Made by a program: the position numbers and the translations under genes. The notes beneath the pieces are model-generated. The model was not told the origin of the DNA. It saw nothing but the letters and a program-made list of their open reading frames with translations, and did no database searches. A stretch of DNA of 48,036 nucleotides from Bacteroidales bacterium (GTDB taxonomy: Bacteria; Bacteroidota; Bacteroidia; Bacteroidales; PUMT01): contig SLOE01000074.1 in NCBI GenBank assembly GCA_007132715.1, positions 1 through 48,036 of the forward strand, written 5' to 3'. Of the stretch, positions 17,222 to 25,960 are shown piece after piece. How positions within the stretch are numbered: the first letter of the stretch is position 1; the number at the start of each line of letters is the position of its first letter.

Positions 17222-18559
17222 ATGGGAAGAAGAATCGTCATACTTGGTGGAGGAGAGAGCGGTACAGGAGCTGCTGTGCTGGCCTGCAGGGAAGGCTTTG
17301 ATGTTTTTGTTTCTGATTCAGGGACAATTAAGCCGTCCTACAGGAAAGAGCTTGAAGAGCTTGGTGTTGAGTGGGAAGAAGGCAGGCACAGTGAGGAAAT
17401 TCTTGCAGGCGCCGGTGAGCTTATCATAAGTCCGGGAATCCCTTTTTCTGCACCTTTTGTTATCAACGCCAAAAAGAGAGGAATACCGGTAATTTCAGAG
17501 ATAGAGTTTGCCTCAAGGTATACACAGGCAGTCAAGGTAGGGATAACCGGCAGTAACGGCAAGACAACAACAGCGTCGCTGCTGCACCATATGATTCAGA
17601 AGGGTGGTATGAATGCAGGGCTTGCCGGAAATATAGGTAAAAGTTTTGCACGGATGGTGGCAGAGAAAGTTCATGAAGTCTGCATAATTGAATTAAGCAG
17701 TTTCCAGCTTGAGGGAATTACCGGCTTCAGACCCGACATTGCAGTGCTCCTCAATATTACCCCCGACCATATGGACCGGTATGATAATGATCTTGGGAGA
17801 TATGCCGGCGCCAAGTTCATGATAACCGAAAATCAGGTCAGAGAGGATGCTTTTGTCTGGTGCGGTGATGATGCCGTAACTGCCGGAGAAATCAACAGGC
17901 GTAACATTGTTGCAAGAAAGTATTCATTTTCAATCGAGAAAAAGGAAGGTCAGTCCGCCTATATTGAGAATGGCAGGATGATCATATCAACACCAAACAA
18001 TACTATTGAGATGACACTGGAAGAATTATCATTAAAAGGCAGGCATAATATCTACAATTCTATGGCTGCAGGAATAGCTGGCCAGTTGCTTCGTATCAGG
18101 AAAGAGGTGATACGGGACAGTTTGTCAGATTTTCAGGGTATTGAGCACAGGCTTGAACCGGTATTGAGAGTCCACGGGATCGACTTTGTTAATGATTCCA
18201 AGGCTACCAATGTCAATTCGTCCTGGTATGCACTGGAGAGTATGACGAGGAAGGTTGTGTGGATCGCCGGCGGGATTGACAAGGGGAATGATTATTCGCA
18301 GCTTACAGACCTTGCGGGAGATAAGGTTCGTGCCCTGATATGCCTTGGGAAGGATAACTCCAGGCTGTTGGATACCTTCAGGGATGTGGTCCCGACAGTG
18401 GTGGAGGCTGCATCCATGGAGGAAGCTGTCCGTTCGGCCTACTACCTGGCTAAAAATGGCGATACCGTGTTGCTTTCACCGGCATGTGCGAGTTTCGACC
18501 TGTTTGAGAATTTCGAGGACAGGGGGCGCCAGTTTAAAAGTTGTGTAAAGAACCTGTAA
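17222..18559 (+). CDS. murD: UDP-N-acetylmuramoyl-L-alanine--D-glutamate ligase MurD
   Basis: A 445-residue cytoplasmic Mur ligase that adds D-glutamate to UDP-MurNAc-L-Ala. The N-terminal Rossmann-like UDP-binding domain starts with RIVILGGGESGTGAAVLA. The ATP loop GITGSNGKTTTASLL is near residue 110. ELSSFQLEGI and LLNITPDHMDRY are Mur-ligase motifs, and NDSKATNVNSSWYAL is the C-terminal-domain signature of MurD. Length is normal. It follows mraY by 15 bases. Confidence 0.97.
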   Translation: MGRRIVILGGGESGTGAAVLACREGFDVFVSDSGTIKPSYRKELEELGVEWEEGRHSEEILAGAGELIISPGIPFSAPFVINAKKRGIPVISEIEFASRYTQAVKVGITGSNGKTTTASLLHHMIQKGGMNAGLAGNIGKSFARMVAEKVHEVCIIELSSFQLEGITGFRPDIAVLLNITPDHMDRYDNDLGRYAGAKFMITENQVREDAFVWCGDDAVTAGEINRRNIVARKYSFSIEKKEGQSAYIENGRMIISTPNNTIEMTLEELSLKGRHNIYNSMAAGIAGQLLRIRKEVIRDSLSDFQGIEHRLEPVLRVHGIDFVNDSKATNVNSSWYALESMTRKVVWIAGGIDKGNDYSQLTDLAGDKVRALICLGKDNSRLLDTFRDVVPTVVEAASMEEAVRSAYYLAKNGDTVLLSPACASFDLFENFEDRGRQFKSCVKNL

Positions 18560-18566
18560 TTTGATT

Positions 18567-19736
18567 ATGACGGGAATATTCAGATATCTTAAGGGAGACA
18601 AGGTGATATGGGCGCTTATCATCTTTTTGTCGATCGTTTCGCTGCTTGCGGTATACAGCTCGACAGGCACCCTGGCATACCGTGCCCAGGGCGGCAATAC
18701 TGCCTATTATATCCTGAAACATTTCACTATTATGCTGGTGGGGCTTGCCATGATTTTCATCACGCACATGGTCCCGTACAAGTTTTATTCACGGCTGTCC
18801 CAGCTATTTCTTTATGCAGCTGTCCTGCTGCTGGTGCTGACCCTGATGATGGGAACCACAATTAACCAGGCATCACGATGGTTAACACTTCCGGGGCTGG
18901 GATTTACAATTCAGACAAGTGATTTTGCAAAGCTGTCACTGATAATGTACCTGGCGCGGGTTCTTTCACGAACCCAGAATGAGATCAAGGAGGACAAAAA
19001 TGCATTTCTCCAGCTTCTCCTTCCTGTTCTGGCTATATGTGCACTGATAATGCCTGCAAACCTGTCAACTGCCTTTATCCTTTTTGCGACCTGCATTATT
19101 CTAATGTTCATCGGCAGGGTAAGGGCAAAATATCTTTTCGGATTGATGGGGGCCGGCGTCCTGTTTTTGTCGCTGTTCATTACAATTGCAATGTACAGCC
19201 AGTCGGAGGGCAGACTTGGTACCTGGCGGAACCGGATCGACAGTTTCGTTACAAAGTCGGGCGACAGCAACTACCAGGTTGAGCAATCAAAGATTGCAAT
19301 TGCCACTGGCGGGATGCTTGGAAAGGGTCCGGGCAACAGTTCACAGCGTAATTTTCTGCCGCATCCTTATTCAGACTTCATTTATGCTATAATAATAGAG
19401 GAATATGGTCTGATTGGGGGGCTTATAGTCATGTTCTTTTACCTGTGGCTGCTTTACCGGGCCGGACTGATCGTAAAAAGGAGCCAGCGAACGTTTCCGG
19501 CATTTCTTGCGATCGGCCTGGCTTTGAGTATTGTGATCCAGGCCATGATAAATATGGCTGTGGTGGTCAACTTGCTTCCGGTGACCGGACAGCCGCTGCC
19601 ACTTGTAAGTATGGGGGGTTCATCCCTCGTGTTTACCAGTATAGCGCTTGGTATAATAATAAGTGTCAGCCACGGAGTTAACAAAAACGAGAATAACGAA
19701 GCAGAAACAGAGGAAGATGACGGAAGGGAGGCTTAA
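18567..19736 (+). CDS. ftsW: septal peptidoglycan glycosyltransferase FtsW (SEDS family)
   Basis: A 389-residue polytopic SEDS protein that polymerises lipid II at the septum together with FtsI. Hydrophobic segments run throughout. Characteristic parts are NQASRWLTLPGLGFTIQTSDFAKLSLIMYLA, the extracellular loop ending GMLGKGPGNSSQRNFLPHPYSDFIYAIIIEE, and the final LPVTGQPLPLVSMGGSS. The ATG at 18567 is preferred over the in-frame TTG at 18561. The acidic C-terminal tail overlaps the murG start by about 20 bases. Confidence 0.96.
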   Translation: MTGIFRYLKGDKVIWALIIFLSIVSLLAVYSSTGTLAYRAQGGNTAYYILKHFTIMLVGLAMIFITHMVPYKFYSRLSQLFLYAAVLLLVLTLMMGTTINQASRWLTLPGLGFTIQTSDFAKLSLIMYLARVLSRTQNEIKEDKNAFLQLLLPVLAICALIMPANLSTAFILFATCIILMFIGRVRAKYLFGLMGAGVLFLSLFITIAMYSQSEGRLGTWRNRIDSFVTKSGDSNYQVEQSKIAIATGGMLGKGPGNSSQRNFLPHPYSDFIYAIIIEEYGLIGGLIVMFFYLWLLYRAGLIVKRSQRTFPAFLAIGLALSIVIQAMINMAVVVNLLPVTGQPLPLVSMGGSSLVFTSIALGIIISVSHGVNKNENNEAETEEDDGREA

Positions 19737-20844
19737 AATATTAATAGGTGGTGGTGGTACGGGTGGACATGTTTTCCCTGCAATTGCCATAGCTGATGCG
19801 CTGAAGGAGATAGATGCGAGTGCAGAGATCCTGTTTGTCGGGGCAAGGCATAAAATGGAGATGGAACGGGTCCCTGCCGCAGGATACTCTATCATCGGAC
19901 TTCCCGTTACAGGTTTCCAGAGAAGGGTGACGGTGAAGAACCTTTTATTTTTCTTTAATCTTCTGGCAAGTATGGTCAGGTCGCACAAAATACTCAACCG
20001 GTTCAGGCCTGATGTTGTTGTCGGTGTCGGCGGTTATGCCAGTGGTCCCGTGGCCCGTGCAGCGGCATCGAAAGGGATTCCCTTACTGATACAGGAACAG
20101 AACTCCTTTGCAGGGGTTACCAACAGGATGCTTGGTAAACATGCCAAAAGGATCTGTGTTGCATGGGAGGGCATGGAGAGATATTTTCAGGCTGACAAGA
20201 TAGTGCTGACAGGCAATCCTGTCCGCCGCGGATTACAGGGTTCGTCAGCCGGACGCAGTGAGGCTGCTGCCCGTTTTGGCGTCGGCGGCAAAGGAAAGGT
20301 TTTGCTGGTTACCGGCGGAAGCCTCGGGGCAGGCAGCATAAACCGCAGTATAATAGAAAACTTCGGATTGATAAGGGATAACGGTATTGAGCTGATCTGG
20401 CAGACCGGCAAGGCGGGTTATACCGATGCTGTTACTCTTGTAGAAAAAAACGGTCTGGAGAAATTCTTTGTTTATGAGTTTATAAGGGAGATGGATCTTG
20501 CCTATGCAGTTGCTGATGCTGTTATTGCAAGGGCCGGTGCCGTCACACTAAGCGAACTGTGTGTGGCAGGGAAACCGGCTATCCTGGTGCCTTCTCCTAA
20601 TGTTGCTGAGGATCATCAGACCAAAAATGCCATGACCCTTGCTGAAAGGGATGCAGCTGTTGTGATACCCGACAGGGAGGCTGTGAAACAACTTGTGCCG
20701 GAGGCAGTCAGTCTTTTGAATGACAGTATGAGGCTTGAGAGGCTCAGTATTAACATATCGGCGCTGGCCCGGCCTGATGCTGCCCGGAAGATAGCTGAAG
20801 AGGTGCTCAAACTTGTTAATGAACAGGATGCTGGATACAGGTAA
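19717..20844 (+). CDS. murG: lipid II synthase MurG (GlcNAc transferase)
   Basis: A 375-residue GT28 glycosyltransferase that adds GlcNAc to lipid I at the inner face of the membrane. The first glycine-rich loop GGGGTGGHVFPA comes straight after the start. The second domain has VTGGSLGAGSIN and VIARAGAVTLSELCVAGKPAILVPSPNVAEDHQ, the UDP-GlcNAc-binding part. ATG 19717 (MTEGRLKILIGGGGTGG) is chosen over a GTG 54 bases earlier because MurG proteins begin only a few residues before this loop. It overlaps the ftsW end by 20 bases and the murC start by 17. Confidence 0.95.
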   Translation: MTEGRLKILIGGGGTGGHVFPAIAIADALKEIDASAEILFVGARHKMEMERVPAAGYSIIGLPVTGFQRRVTVKNLLFFFNLLASMVRSHKILNRFRPDVVVGVGGYASGPVARAAASKGIPLLIQEQNSFAGVTNRMLGKHAKRICVAWEGMERYFQADKIVLTGNPVRRGLQGSSAGRSEAAARFGVGGKGKVLLVTGGSLGAGSINRSIIENFGLIRDNGIELIWQTGKAGYTDAVTLVEKNGLEKFFVYEFIREMDLAYAVADAVIARAGAVTLSELCVAGKPAILVPSPNVAEDHQTKNAMTLAERDAAVVIPDREAVKQLVPEAVSLLNDSMRLERLSINISALARPDAARKIAEEVLKLVNEQDAGYR

Positions 20845-22231
20845 AATAAATATGGTGTATTTTGTTGGTGCAGGCGGCATTGGCATGTCGGCCCTTGCAA
20901 GGTATTTCAATTACCTGGGCAGGAGGGTGGCCGGATATGATCTGACACAAACAGCTTTGACCCGTAAACTTGAAAGCGAGGGGATTGAGATTACATACAG
21001 TGACGATGCAGGCGCAATCCCCCGGGATTTTACTGAAAAGGGTCCGAAGGAAGATATGATTGTAGTATATACACCCGCCGTTCCCGAAACAAATAATATA
21101 CTCCGGTGGTTTAGAGACAACGGCTACAGCACGGTCAAAAGGTCAAGGTTGCTGGGTGAGCTTGTAAACAGGGGCACGGGAATAGCAGTAGCCGGCACAC
21201 ATGGCAAAACCTCCGTATCTTCACTGGCAGCCCATCTTCTGAGGGAGTTGCCGGGTGGATGCAATGCTTTCCTTGGCGGTATAGCAAGGAATTTCAACAG
21301 CAACCTCCTGGTTTCTGAGGAAAGTGACCTGTTTGTTGTTGAGGCTGATGAATATGACAGGTCATTCCTGCAGCTTTATCCATCAATTGCGGTGATCACC
21401 TCGATGGACCCGGACCACCTTGATATCTATGGCAGTTATGATGAGATGGCCGGTGCATTTTCCGCTTTTGCCGGTCAGGTCAGGCAGGGTGGCATCGTAT
21501 TATACAGAGAGGGAGTTCAGCCAGGTATTGAAAAGAGGGGTAATATCAGGTATTTCTCCTATTCGGCCGGAAATCCTGCCGACTACTCTGCCAGGAATGT
21601 CAGGATAAGCAAGAACGGTCTTTCAGTATTTGACCTGGTAACTCCCGATGTCACTTACCGCGATATGGAGCTTGGCATTCCCGGCCGCTTCAATGTGGAG
21701 AATGCTGTTGCAGCAGCAGCCGTTGCCATGCTCTGTGGTTTGGATGAAACTGCTGTCAGGAAAGGGCTCAGTAATTTCAGCGGCATATACAGAAGGTTTG
21801 ATATAAGGATCAACAAGCCAGGATGTGTTCTGATCGATGATTATGCCCATCATCCGGCCGAACTGTCGGCATGCATATCGGCGGCAAGGGAGATATTTGG
21901 CGGGAGACGGATTACAGGGGTTTTCCAGCCTCACCTTTATACGCGAACCCGGGATTTTGCAGACGGGTTTGCCGAAAGCCTTAATGAACTGGACGACCTG
22001 ATATTGCTCGATATATACCCTGCCCGCGAAAAACCTTTGAAAGGCGTAACATCTGAGCTGATATTTGAAAAGGTAAGACTTAAAAGCCGGAAGATGTGCC
22101 GAAGGGAGGAACTGCCACAGGTACTGGGTGGTATGGAAACTGATGTTGTCATAACAATGGGTGCAGGCAGCATAGATGCAATGGTAGAGCCTGTTGAAAA
22201 GGTATTATTGTCAAAAACCAGGCTGAGATGA
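20828..22231 (+). CDS. murC: UDP-N-acetylmuramate--L-alanine ligase MurC
   Basis: A 467-residue Mur ligase that adds L-alanine to UDP-MurNAc. The N-terminal VYFVGAGGIGMSALARYF loop is diagnostic. The ATP loop AVAGTHGKTSVSSLAAHLL is near residue 120, with EADEYDRSFLQLYP and MDPDHLDIYGSYDEM after it. DDYAHHPAELSACISAAR and FQPHLYTRTRDFADGF belong to the C-terminal domain. ATG 20828 gives the usual short lead before the glycine loop; ATG 20819 and TTG 20813 are in frame and possible. The stop shares ATGA with ftsQ. Confidence 0.96.
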   Translation: MLDTGKINMVYFVGAGGIGMSALARYFNYLGRRVAGYDLTQTALTRKLESEGIEITYSDDAGAIPRDFTEKGPKEDMIVVYTPAVPETNNILRWFRDNGYSTVKRSRLLGELVNRGTGIAVAGTHGKTSVSSLAAHLLRELPGGCNAFLGGIARNFNSNLLVSEESDLFVVEADEYDRSFLQLYPSIAVITSMDPDHLDIYGSYDEMAGAFSAFAGQVRQGGIVLYREGVQPGIEKRGNIRYFSYSAGNPADYSARNVRISKNGLSVFDLVTPDVTYRDMELGIPGRFNVENAVAAAAVAMLCGLDETAVRKGLSNFSGIYRRFDIRINKPGCVLIDDYAHHPAELSACISAAREIFGGRRITGVFQPHLYTRTRDFADGFAESLNELDDLILLDIYPAREKPLKGVTSELIFEKVRLKSRKMCRREELPQVLGGMETDVVITMGAGSIDAMVEPVEKVLLSKTRLR

Positions 22232-23019
22232 GAAAGATATGGATAATTGCCTACTGGATTGTTATAGCTGCCTACATGGCGGTTGCCTCGGGATTTGTAT
22301 CCGGAAGACTGGAGGAGAAAATTTGCGATATGATCAATATTACCATAATTGACAGTATGCATAACAGGTTTGTAACACAGGATGATGTTATGGATATGCT
22401 GCTGAGCGGTGATGCAGACCTGCTGGGATATCCTATCAGCAGGATCAATACCCGTGAACTTCAGAAGATGCTCAGCACCGAGCCTTTTATCAAAAGAGCG
22501 GAACTTTATAAAACAGTAAATGGAGCCCTTAATGCCGATATAACCCAGCGACGACCGGTCCTCAGGGTATTAAACCGTCACGGTGAAAGCTATTATTTGG
22601 ATGAAGAGGGATTTATCCTGCCGCTGTCAGAGAAATTCACCAGCCGGACACTTGTTGCCAACGGTAATATATCTGAGCCGTTCATAGCAGGAAGCACCAA
22701 AACGGTTTTCAATACCGGGGAAAATGTTTCAAAAAGGGACCGGGTAATACTTGAACTCTATGAGCTGGCAATGTTCATAACCGGCTCAGAGCTATGGAGC
22801 GCACAGATATCGCAGATATATGTAAACAGCAATTACGAGTACGAGCTGATACCCAGGGTTGGGGCCCATGTTATCATTCTTGGTGATGCCTCCGGGTATG
22901 AAAAGAAGTTCAGAAAACTTGAGGCCCTCTACTTTTACGGTCTAAACAATGAGGGGTGGAACAAATATGAGATAATAAACCTAAAATATGAAAACCAGGT
23001 AGTTTGCACTAAAAGATAA
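22228..23019 (+). CDS. ftsQ: cell division protein FtsQ/DivIB
   Basis: A 263-residue bitopic membrane protein: short cytoplasmic start, one transmembrane helix (about 5-24) and a periplasmic region. A POTRA-like segment begins near residue 35, and NTRELQKMLSTEPFIKRAELYKTVNGALNADITQRRPVLRVLN fits the POTRA-to-beta transition of FtsQ. The position between murC and ftsA is the classical one. The start overlaps the murC stop (ATGA). FtsQ recruits FtsL and helps activate septal synthesis. Confidence 0.88.
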   Translation: MRKIWIIAYWIVIAAYMAVASGFVSGRLEEKICDMINITIIDSMHNRFVTQDDVMDMLLSGDADLLGYPISRINTRELQKMLSTEPFIKRAELYKTVNGALNADITQRRPVLRVLNRHGESYYLDEEGFILPLSEKFTSRTLVANGNISEPFIAGSTKTVFNTGENVSKRDRVILELYELAMFITGSELWSAQISQIYVNSNYEYELIPRVGAHVIILGDASGYEKKFRKLEALYFYGLNNEGWNKYEIINLKYENQVVCTKR

Positions 23020-23024
23020 TAATT

Positions 23025-24344
23025 ATGGGCAAAGAGAAAAATGTAATAGCGGCCATTGATATCGGGACAACAAAAATTGTTTCAATTATTGGCAGAATAA
23101 ACGATAAGAACAAACTTGACATACTGGGTTTCAGCAAGGCCGAGTCCCGTGGTGTCAAGCGGGGAACGGTTCTGAATATTGAAGACACGGTCAATGCTAT
23201 CAAAAAAACCGTCGACGAGGTGAAGCAGCAGACAGGCATCGCTGTTTCGGAAGTATTTGTGGGTATAGCAGGACAGCATGTCAAAAGTATCAGGAACCGC
23301 GGTTATATCAACAGGGATTCATATGATCAGGAGATCACCCGGGAGGATATCCATGCCCTTGTGGATGACATGTTCAAGATCCCCATTGATGTGGGCGAGG
23401 AGATAATCCATGTGCTGCCGCAGAGCTTTATTGTTGATAATGAACATGACATAAAGAACCCTGTGGGTATGACCGGGAAACGTCTTGAGGCGAATTTCAA
23501 TATTGTTATCGGCCAGCTTTCATCTGCCCGGAATATTGAAAAATGTGTCAGCCGTGTAGGTCTTAAAGTCAGGGAACTGATCCTCGAGCCGCTCGCTTCG
23601 GCCGAGGCTGTGCTTACAGAAGATGAAAAGGAGGCAGGTGTTGCCCTCATTGATATAGGTGGAGGGACAACTGACCTGGCAGTTTACTATGACGGGATAA
23701 TCAGGCACACGGCAGTGATCCCTTTCGGAGGAAATGTGGTTACCGAGGATATTAAGCAGGGGTGCTCCATACTGATGCGGCAGGCAGAACTGCTGAAGAT
23801 TCAGTTCGGATCGGCACTTGGTGATATAGCACCCGATGACAAGCTGGTAACCATACCGGGTATCAGCGGCCGTGAACCAAAAGAGATATCCTTCAAGAAT
23901 CTTGCCTATATAATTCAGAGCAGGATGGAGGAGATAATTGATGCCGCATCGTTTGAAATTGAGAATTCCGGCTTCTTCGACCAGCTCAGTGCCGGTGTTG
24001 TGCTGACAGGGGGAGGGGCCCTGCTTACCCATTTATCCCAGCTTGTCAAGTTCCGGACCGGACTTGATGTCAGGATCGGATCCCCCAATGAACATCTTGC
24101 AGGCGATCCTGATGACGAGATCAACCATCCGATGTACTCTACGGCAGTTGGCCTGATCCTTAAGGCGTATGAGCATATTGGTCTGGAAGGGGAAGAGGTG
24201 GTCTACAGCACCGAAGAAGCGGCCGAAATACCTGAAGCAGGCCTGGTGTCGGAAAAGAAACAGGCCAGGATCAAGCATAATCTCATCGATCAGCTCAAAT
24301 CGACTATTACAAAGATATTTGAGGAAGACGATATAAAAATGTGA
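23025..24344 (+). CDS. ftsA: cell division protein FtsA
   Basis: A 439-residue actin-like ATPase that tethers FtsZ to the membrane. The phosphate-1 motif AAIDIGTTKIVSIIGRI is at the N-terminus. The FtsA-specific 1C domain follows, with HVLPQSFIVDNEHDIKNPVGMTG. Phosphate-2 is LIDIGGGTTDLAVY, and GVVLTGGGALL is the adenosine motif. The C-terminus carries a linker and a short basic stretch (LIDQLKSTITKIFEEDD) that may be the membrane-targeting helix. It lies five bases after ftsQ and 22 before ftsZ. Confidence 0.96.
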   Translation: MGKEKNVIAAIDIGTTKIVSIIGRINDKNKLDILGFSKAESRGVKRGTVLNIEDTVNAIKKTVDEVKQQTGIAVSEVFVGIAGQHVKSIRNRGYINRDSYDQEITREDIHALVDDMFKIPIDVGEEIIHVLPQSFIVDNEHDIKNPVGMTGKRLEANFNIVIGQLSSARNIEKCVSRVGLKVRELILEPLASAEAVLTEDEKEAGVALIDIGGGTTDLAVYYDGIIRHTAVIPFGGNVVTEDIKQGCSILMRQAELLKIQFGSALGDIAPDDKLVTIPGISGREPKEISFKNLAYIIQSRMEEIIDAASFEIENSGFFDQLSAGVVLTGGGALLTHLSQLVKFRTGLDVRIGSPNEHLAGDPDDEINHPMYSTAVGLILKAYEHIGLEGEEVVYSTEEAAEIPEAGLVSEKKQARIKHNLIDQLKSTITKIFEEDDIKM

Positions 24345-24366
24345 TAACTATATAAATATTAATGAT

Positions 24367-25842
24367 ATGGCGGAAATAATTAATTTTGACCTGCCGGTCG
24401 AGCACTCTTCCATCATAAAGGTGGTCGGGGTAGGTGGTGGCGGCAGCAATGCTGTTAACCATATGTTCCGGATGGGGATCAAGGATGTTAATTTTGTTGT
24501 ATGCAACACAGACTCCCAGGCATTGCAAAACAGTGAGGTTCCGGTCAGGATACAACTTGGTGAATCACTTACAGAGGGCCGTGGAGCAGGCAACAAACCT
24601 GAGATAGGGAAACAGGCAGCCATTGAGAACCTGGATGATGTGATTGAAGCCCTTTCAGGAAATACCAAAATGGTCTTCATCACTGCGGGTATGGGAGGTG
24701 GTACAGGTACCGGGGCGGCGCCTGTGATTGCAAGGGCAGCCAAAGAGATGGGCCTTCTTACCGTTGCCATTGTTACCATTCCATTCAGGTTCGAGGGTAA
24801 AGTCAGGATAAACCAGGCGATAGACGGTATAAATGAACTCAGGTTACATGTGGATTCTCTTCTTGTCATAAACAACGAGAAACTTCGTGAGATTTACGGG
24901 GATCTGAAGATCAGCGAAGCTTTCTCAAGGGCCGACGATGTGCTGACAGGTGCTGCCAAGGGAATTGCCGAAATAATAACTGTTCACGGGCATGTGAACG
25001 TCGATTTTGCAGATGTTCAGACGGTAATGTCAAACAGCGGGGTTGCCATACTCGGCTCTGCAACGGCCGAGGGAGAAGGCCGCGCCACCAAGGCGATCCA
25101 GGCTGCCATATCTTCACCTCTTCTCAACAATAATGATATACGCGGTGCGAGCAACATACTGCTTAACATCACATCAGGTGCTGATGAGGTGAGCATGGAC
25201 GAAGTAGGCGAGATAACCGATTATGTGACTGCTGAGACCGAGGCAAGCACTAATATTATCTGGGGCACCTGCTCTGAGGAGTCTCTTGGGAAAAAGATAT
25301 CGGTCACCATAATCGCTACCGGTTTTGAGACCCACTCCATACCTGAACTTTATTCACGGGATAAGGGGGTGGAAAAGCTCAAACTGTCCGATTTCCCTTC
25401 GCCGGACAAGGGTGCTGTGGTCGGCGGTTTCACCGTCAAGGAAAAGAGCAGGAATTCTCCCAATTCATTTGAGTTTGATAAATTGCAGAGGACCATTGAG
25501 TTCGATATAAAAGGTTCCGTTAAGGATCCGGGGACGGCCGATGACGACGGTCATGCAGGAGATGATCTGTCAGACCTTTCAGGGATGAGGACAGGAGAGA
25601 GGGCTTCAAGGCTTAAAGAGGCTGGTGACCGGCTTAAGGAAAAGAACTATCTGAATGTCAATGAGAAGGAGGAGATAGAAGAGCTTGAGCGGCAACCGGC
25701 CTTTGAAAGGAAAAAGATCAGTTTGAACTTTTCAAAGCGTTCTTCCGGCAATCCTGTAAGCCGGTACACCCTTTCCGAGGATGGAGAAAAGGGACCAAAA
25801 TTACGTGCCGACAACGGCTACCTGCATGACAATGTTGATTAA
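24367..25842 (+). CDS. ftsZ: cell division GTPase FtsZ
   Basis: A 491-residue tubulin-like GTPase that forms the Z ring. The GTP-binding motif GGGTGTG is at 110-116. The N-terminal VVGVGGGGSNAVNHM and the T7-loop region (DFADVQTVMSNSGVA) are intact. After the globular core (to about residue 330) comes a long charged linker, about 130 residues, richer in Asp, Lys and Glu. The C-terminal peptide RYTLSEDG...NGYLHDNVD matches the Bacteroidetes pattern for binding FtsA. It is the last gene of the dcw cluster and converges on nadB. Confidence 0.97.
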   Translation: MAEIINFDLPVEHSSIIKVVGVGGGGSNAVNHMFRMGIKDVNFVVCNTDSQALQNSEVPVRIQLGESLTEGRGAGNKPEIGKQAAIENLDDVIEALSGNTKMVFITAGMGGGTGTGAAPVIARAAKEMGLLTVAIVTIPFRFEGKVRINQAIDGINELRLHVDSLLVINNEKLREIYGDLKISEAFSRADDVLTGAAKGIAEIITVHGHVNVDFADVQTVMSNSGVAILGSATAEGEGRATKAIQAAISSPLLNNNDIRGASNILLNITSGADEVSMDEVGEITDYVTAETEASTNIIWGTCSEESLGKKISVTIIATGFETHSIPELYSRDKGVEKLKLSDFPSPDKGAVVGGFTVKEKSRNSPNSFEFDKLQRTIEFDIKGSVKDPGTADDDGHAGDDLSDLSGMRTGERASRLKEAGDRLKEKNYLNVNEKEEIEELERQPAFERKKISLNFSKRSSGNPVSRYTLSEDGEKGPKLRADNGYLHDNVD

Positions 25843-25851
25843 CGGCAGACC

Positions 25852-25898
25852 GGGTAATAGCTGAAAGCAAAAACTTGCAGTAGCTGGGATCATTACCC
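25852..25898. terminator. nested hairpin between ftsZ and nadB (possible bidirectional terminator)
   Basis: Outer arms GGGTAAT (25852-25858) and ATTACCC (25892-25898), then AGCT (25859-25862) with AGCT (25882-25885), and an inner GCAA/TTGC pair (25867-25870, 25875-25878). A six-base bulge separates two arms. It lies between convergent genes but has no T-run on either side, so termination is inferred only from place and shape. Confidence 0.4.
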
Positions 25899-25960
25899 TG
25901 CAATTGCTGAAATCATCTCCCCGCGGGAGAATACCGGCTGTCGGGCAATGTGTTGCGGAC

